Below, piece after piece: positions 59,018 to 64,000 of a DNA stretch of 64,000 bases (its first letter is position 1; every line of letters begins with the position of its first letter). Position numbers and translations under genes: made by a program. Source of the stretch: Larus michahellis (lineage: Eukaryota > Chordata > Aves > Charadriiformes > Laridae); the NCBI RefSeq assembly GCF_964199755.1, contig NC_133907.1:5151001-5215000 (forward strand). Reading direction: 5' to 3'. The notes below the pieces were generated by a model. That model saw only the letters and a program-made list of their open reading frames with translations. It ran no database searches and was not told the origin of the DNA.

Positions 59018-61165
59018 CCCGCCAGCCCCCTGTGGCGCATCCCCCCCTCGGTCCCTGTCCACATCCCTGTTGCCATCCATGTCCTCATTCCCATCCTCAT
59101 CCCTGTCCCCATCACCATTCCCATCCCTATTGCCATGCCTGTCCCCATTCCCATCCCCATCCCTATTGCCCTCCCTGTCCCCATCCCTGTCCCTGTCCCC
59201 ATCCCAGTCCTGGTCCCCGCGCCAGCTCTCCTGCAGCTGCAGCCAGCCGGTTTGTGGCTGCGCCGTGGCTGGAGGACACATCCCCACAGACTCACTCCCC
59301 ACCCGGGAGGAGGGTGCCCCAGCGCTCCCTGGGAAGGGCTGGATCCAGCCGGACCCACAGCAGGACCCGGTTCCTTGCCCGCGGGTCCCCGAGCCCCCCC
59401 GCAGCCAGGCAGGTCTCTCTGCGGGGGACTCACCCGGGGACCTCTTCCAGACCCAGGAGAGACTTTCCCCCCCCACCTCGTGATGTTCACCTCTATTTAT
59501 TTAATTTATTACTATTATTTATTTAGAGCTGCTGCTTCTCCTCCCGGGGGATCCCGGGAGAGAAAAGACACTTTTCTGCTCCCCCCAGGAGCAAAACCTC
59601 ACCTTGACCCTGACACTGATGGGACCATGGGCTGGTGCTACTGATGGCTCAGCAGGACTGACAGACGGTGCGGCTGATGGGAGGGCAGGGCTGTCAGTCA
59701 CCCTTGGAGGCTGGGGTCCCTGCAGCCCACCGCCCAGGCCCTGGGGCACCCTGATGCCCCCCTGCCCAGCACGGTCCCATGGGACATGGCCTCATGGCAC
59801 GGTGCTCACCCTGGCACTGCGGCTGCACAGCCCCGGAGTCAGGGGAAGAGTGAGGGGCTCCCAGCAGAGACCCGCGGGACACGTCCCCCGCCAGCTCCGG
59901 GCTCTGCCGGGCGTGACTGGCCCCTGCCATGGTGATGGGCTGGGGAACAGCCCCCCCCGGGCAGGTGCAGCCCCCTTCACCCTGCAAACGGCCAGGCTGG
60001 TGGCTGGGCTGGAGACCCAGCCCTGGGGCAGCACCGAGACCCCAACCACCCGCCACGCACCCCCAGCCTCTGCCCAGCCCCCTCCCCAGCCGGCTCCCGG
60101 CCCCCTCGCCATCGTCCTCCGCCTGCGGTCAGGATGAGGGGGGTCAGTGTAGCCGTATAGTTTGGGTGAGTCTATTTAAATGTTCTTATTTATATTATTT
60201 ATAACTTATGCTTTTCACTATTTATTTGCCAAGACTGGCAGGGCCGTGCCAGTGCCGGCTTGCAGGAGGTGGCAGAGCTGCAGCAGAGCCACCGTGCCCA
60301 GGACACAGCCGCGGTGACAAGGATGGGGACAGGACCCCGAGAGCGGGCCGGGCACAGAGGCAGGAGGGGACGAGCTGGCCCAGCAGCCCAGGCTCTGCAC
60401 CCTGCAAGCCTCCCCCAAAGGCAAAGCCCTTCTCCTTCGTCTTCCTCGCTGCCACAGGCTCCTGCTCTGCTCCCTGCCCCACACCAGCCCGGTGGGGACA
60501 AACCAGCCATTCTATGCAACCTCCCGGCAGAGCATCCCCGCACCGGCCCCGGCGCGAGCGCCGTGCGCACGGCATCCCGGAGCGGGGCCCGACCCACGCC
60601 TCCGCTTCCTACCTCGGGCCGCGAGCTGCCACGGCCCCATCACCCAGTGCCGGTCCCTGACACCTTCGGGGTTCAGCCCGGCACCCCACGGGGATGCATT
60701 CGCGTACCCCCACACTGTCTTCCTGCGCCGTCTTCCTCCCTGCACCGTCTTCCTCCCGCCACCTCGGTGCCTGCATTGCCACGGTCGCGGCTCACGGGCT
60801 CAACGCTCCCAGGGACATCCTTGTCACGGTCCTCGCTGCCGTGGCATGGTGGTCACGCACCCGCACCCCGGCCACGCAGGCACTCCACCAGCGAGGACGC
60901 AGCGGTTCAGGCTCTCCCCGCGATGCCAGCGCCTTTCCGTGGCAGCACCGCGTCCCTTGGCCGGGCAGGCATGGAGCGCCGCGCCTCTGCCCCTGTCTAT
61001 ACTGTAAATAGCAGATACTACAGCAATAATTTTCCGTGCATGATAGATTTTTTCTGCCAGGTTTTGTACTCGCCAGCCCCCAGTAAGATAAGTCTACTGA
61101 GAACCGGCCGCCCGCAGTATTACTTGTAATGCAATTCAGGGATATAAAAGGGATTTCTGCCACTA
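59018..61165 (+). other. SCRT2: Probable SCRT2 3' UTR
   Basis: Contains a C/T-rich repeat (ccatccctgtcc-type, 59040-59215). Two clusters of AU-rich elements with repeated ATTTA follow (59493-59526 and 60170-60230). An AT-rich stretch at 61005-61165 holds a variant TATAAA hexamer (61143-61148) and then a GT-rich stretch that could be the cleavage region. The extent is inferred, since no canonical AATAAA is seen. Confidence 0.5.
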
Positions 61166-61584
61166 ACTGTGTGTCTCGGGGGATTTGTACAGGCGGTGGT
61201 GGGTGGTGGCACGCGAGCTGCTGGCTTGCCCATTTCTCAGTGCCCTGTGCCCACACCCAAGGGCAGCCCTGGGCAAGACTATCGTGGAGAAAACATCTGC
61301 CCCAAAACTCACCCCCTCCTGCCTCGGCTCCTGCCACCCACCCCTCTCACTGCCTCCTTTCCCCACAAATGGGTGCCAAAGGGGGAGGAGGGCAAATTAT
61401 TTTCAACCTCCAGCTCATCGGCAAAGCCTTCGCTGAGCCCTGCGCTCCCGGTGACATCGGTGCTGCCCTGCAGGCGGGAGCACAATAATTCACCTGCAAA
61501 GTCATCACCAGATTTATCCTGCAAAAAGCTCTTCCTGGAGCCTCATGAGCCCATCCCCGACCATCACTGTCACCAACCCTCGCA

Positions 61585-61630
61585 CAGGGCGGTGAGTCAC
61601 CCGGCATATTTCTGAGTCAGCGCTGGGGGT
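61585..61630 (+). promoter_or_regulatory. SRXN1: Paired TGAGTCA sites (ARE/AP-1) upstream of SRXN1
   Basis: TGAGTCA at 61593-61599 and TGAGTCAGC at 61613-61621 (full context ttctgagtcagcgctggg) lie 20 bp apart. The second fits the NRF2-small-MAF antioxidant response element with an embedded AP-1 site. From memory, mammalian SRXN1 promoters carry a very similar CTGAGTCAGCG element. It lies about 640 bp upstream of the first likely start codon. Function is inferred. Confidence 0.6.
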
Positions 61631-62254
61631 GGGGACCCTCCGTACCCCCCGGGAGCCAGGGCAAGGGGGCTGGGAGCAGCCGTCTGCCAGTGCCACGGCC
61701 CTGCTATGGATCCAGGCTTTCCTGGTTCCAGCAGGCGGTGAGGTGGGAGACCCAGTTCTCCCTGGAAGCCTCTCCACCGTTTGGGACACTGGTGTGGAGA
61801 AATGACCTAGAAAGATTCAGGGCTGGAGCACTGCGGTGTCTGCCCGACTGCAGAGCATCCCTGCTCAGCTCTGGGGCTGTTTCATGCCACCTCTTCCTCG
61901 CCAAGGACCTGGCACAGCCGGGCAAGCGGGGGACACATCCCAGCTCCCAGCTGAAATGCCACAGGCTGATCCTTAGTGCCCTGGCATGGCCAGGCGGGAG
62001 CAGAGACCCCCCTGCAGCCCCAGGATGGGGACCCCCAGCACACCGAGCAGCCTTGGTGGGGAGCTCAGCCCCTGCGTGCCAAGGGGTGCCCCACTCGGAC
62101 AGGGAGCCAAAGGCAGCCCCGACCGCAGCCTCGCCAGAGCGAGGAGGAGTAGGCAACAGGCCAGCCGGCATTGGCATCAGTCCCAGCGGCAAGGCCCTGC
62201 CTGTCCTGCCCCTTCACTGTGACTCTGCAAAACAGCGGGGCGGTGGCGGTGACG

Positions 62255-62863
62255 ATGGCGATGGCCAGGACAGGAGGAAGCAGAGGGGCTCGGCTGGGCG
62301 CTGTGCTGCTCGGGGCGGAGCGGCAGGCTCAGCCGTCCGGGCAGGAGGAAGGACGAGGCCAGCTCCTGGTAGCAGCAATGGCGGAGGACGGAGACCAGAG
62401 CATCCACACGCAGCACATCTTGGCTGTGCACAACGTGCCCATGAGTGTCCTCATCCGGCCCATTCCCGCGGAGCTGGAGCCGGGCAAGGTGCAGAGCCTG
62501 ATGGAGACCCTGCAGGTGAGCGCAGCCCCGATCCCCCCAGGGTGTTGGGGACACTGACCCCTGCCACCCCGGGGGGCACTGCCAGGGAATCTCGCAGCAC
62601 TGGGGCATGCCGGGGGTGCCGGGGTGTGCGTTGCTCTCGGGGGTGTCTCCCTTTTCCAGAAGGATCCCGAGCGGGTGCCCCCCATTGATGTGCTCTGGAT
62701 CAAGGGCAGACAGGGCGGGGATTACTTCTATTCCTTCGGGGGCTGCCACCGCTTCGCCGCCCACCGGGCGCTCAACCGGGAGACCATCCCTGCCAAGATC
62801 ATCCCGTCCACCCTCAGCGACCTCCGCACATACCTGGGCTCCTCCACGCCCCACCTGCGCTAG
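62255..62863 (+). CDS. SRXN1: Sulfiredoxin 1 (2 coding exons)
   Basis: Coding exons are 62255-62515 and 62660-62863, GT-AG, phase 0, giving 154 residues from the first good ATG. Sulfiredoxin uses ATP to reduce over-oxidised cysteine-sulfinic acid in 2-Cys peroxiredoxins. The core is complete: [30 protein letters not shown], then [15 protein letters not shown] with the catalytic cysteine (residue 116 in this numbering) in the FGGCHR motif, and [15 protein letters not shown] at the C-terminus. The start is uncertain. ATGs at 62255 (A at -3, G at +4) and 62261 give 154 or 152 residues. The ATG at 62378 gives 113 residues and begins [11 protein letters not shown], only 17 residues before conserved AVHNVP. 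Human has 137 residues. The frame is also open upstream of 62255 to 62171. Confidence 0.95.
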
Positions 62864-63105
62864 CCCGGTGCCCCGTGGGCTGAGCCGGGCCTGATCCTGG
62901 CTCCCCGTGACCCTCCGGTGGGGTCATGGTCCCCCCGGTCCTGGGTGGGGTCCCTGCTGGGATGGGGTCCCCCCCGCGCCCCTCCAGCCGGGATGGGATA
63001 AGATCTCGCCGGCGCCGGGAGGCTCCCGGGGCGGTGCTGCGCGGCGGGGCCGGCAGGTGGCGCCATTGTGCCGCGCTGCGCCGCCCCGAGCGGCCGCGGG
63101 GACCG
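62864..63105 (+). other. SRXN1 3' UTR / flank
   Basis: CpG-rich sequence after the SRXN1 stop. No poly(A) hexamer of standard form is visible before the satellite, so the transcript end is unknown. Confidence 0.4.
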
Positions 63106-63840
63106 GGACGGGACGGAGCGGAGCGGGTCAACCGGGGCGGGACGGGACGAACCGGGGCGGGATGGGACGAAGCGGGACGGGATGGATCGGGACGGGACGA
63201 ACCGGGATGGGACGAAGCGGGACGGGATGGGACAAACCGGGACGGGATAGACCGGGACGGGATGAACCAGGGCGGGACAGGACGAACCGGGACAGGATGG
63301 ACCGGGACGGAGCAGGGTGAACCGGGGCGGGATGGGACGAACCAGAACACGATGGACCGGGATGGGACGAACCTGGACGGGATGAACCGGGATGGGACGG
63401 GATGGACTGCATGGGATGGGAGGGGACGCAACAGGACGAACCGGGACAGGATGAACTGGGACGGAATGAGAGGGGACGGGACGAACCTGGACAGAACGAA
63501 CCGGAATGGGCTGGGATGGGATGAACCGGGACATGGTTCAACCGGGACGGGATGGGCTCAACCAGGTCACAGCTCAGCCGGAACAGGCTGAACCGGGACT
63601 TGAGGGGCTGAACTGGGACACGACTCAATCGGAACAGACTGAATCGGGACGGGATGGGCTGAACCGGGGCATGGCTCAACCGGGACTGGCTGAATTGGAA
63701 CGGGCTGGAGCGGGGCACGCCGGAACTGGGCCAGGTCACAGCCCATGCAGGGCACAGCCGAACCGGGAAGGGATACAGGCAAACCGGGACACAGTGGAAT
63801 CGGGACACAGCCATACCAGGAGGAGGCACAGCCGAACCAG
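63106..63840. repeat. CpG-rich pentamer/decamer satellite (GGGACGGGAT-type)
   Basis: Over 700 bp built from the pentamers GGGAC, GGGAT, GAACC and GGACG, in shifting order. CpG density is high at the left (63106-63300) and falls to the right, where TG/CA forms and longer units such as ggctgaaccgggac appear. Six-frame reading gives only Arg/Gly/Asp or Pro/Ser/Arg repeats. It begins about 240 bp after the SRXN1 stop. Confidence 0.95.
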
Positions 63841-64000
63841 GCACAGCGAGTCCCCAGACCCCACCAGTGACTCTGGGCTCCCCCTGTGCCTGGGCTGGGA
63901 GGACCCTGAGCTGTGCCTGCACTGAATCCGCCTGGCCCCATCCCTAGACACATCCTGTGGTTCCCTTGTCCATGGGGGAGGTCTCTGGAATGGGGTGGGG

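Noticed and set aside
1-64000. tRNA, rRNA, CRISPR, operon or prokaryotic-type elements
   Set aside because: None was seen. Repeat arrays here are tandem minisatellites without spacers, and all genes are intron-bearing vertebrate genes.

Overview
The window is nuclear DNA from a bird. Its genes are split by GT-AG introns. It holds two CR1 LINE 3' ends (the commonest avian retroposon) and a fragment of an LTR family typical of avian genomes. Sequence is GC-rich, with many minisatellites and short introns, as on avian microchromosomes. I cannot name the species.

Six protein-coding genes are recognisable. In order they are RSPO4(+), ANGPT4(+), FAM110A(-), SLC52A3(+), SCRT2(+) and SRXN1(+). This is the gene order and relative orientation of human 20p13, read from the RSPO4 end towards TCF15/CSNK2A1 (human order from memory). 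The block is therefore an ancient conserved synteny packed into about 46 kb. All six reading frames are intact, with coding lengths of 223, 500, 338, 454, 276 and about 154 residues.

Layout: 1-16.4 kb holds no gene I can support, only scattered AT-rich islands that may be conserved regulatory elements, microsatellites and one CR1 end. RSPO4 occupies 16.5-25.3 kb, with a TATA box, an upstream-ORF-rich leader, five coding exons and a 3' region with a perfect 76-bp palindrome. ANGPT4 occupies 26.8-36.9 kb, with nine coding exons whose sizes match the angiopoietin pattern. FAM110A lies on the minus strand at 39.96-42.1 kb. The 42.1-49.5 kb interval between FAM110A and SLC52A3 contains the LTR/CR1 composite. 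SLC52A3 has three coding exons at 49.6-51.4 kb. A repeat-rich interval (51.6-55.6 kb) with a 650-bp higher-order minisatellite precedes the CpG-rich SCRT2 promoter. SCRT2 has two coding exons (55.9-59.0 kb) and a long AU-rich 3' UTR. SRXN1 has two coding exons (62.3-62.9 kb) and is followed by a CpG-rich decamer satellite.

The genes are not a pathway. RSPO4 is a secreted Wnt enhancer, ANGPT4 a secreted Tie2 ligand, FAM110A a centrosome/spindle protein, SLC52A3 a riboflavin transporter, SCRT2 a neural zinc-finger repressor and SRXN1 an antioxidant repair enzyme. I found no undescribed gene system. The most unusual items are the zero-loop palindrome in the RSPO4 3' region, an odd extra cysteine in the RSPO4 thrombospondin repeat, the uORF cluster before RSPO4, candidate cell-cycle (NF-Y/CHR) and oxidative-stress (ARE) motifs upstream of FAM110A and SRXN1, and several structured minisatellites beside splice sites and promoters.
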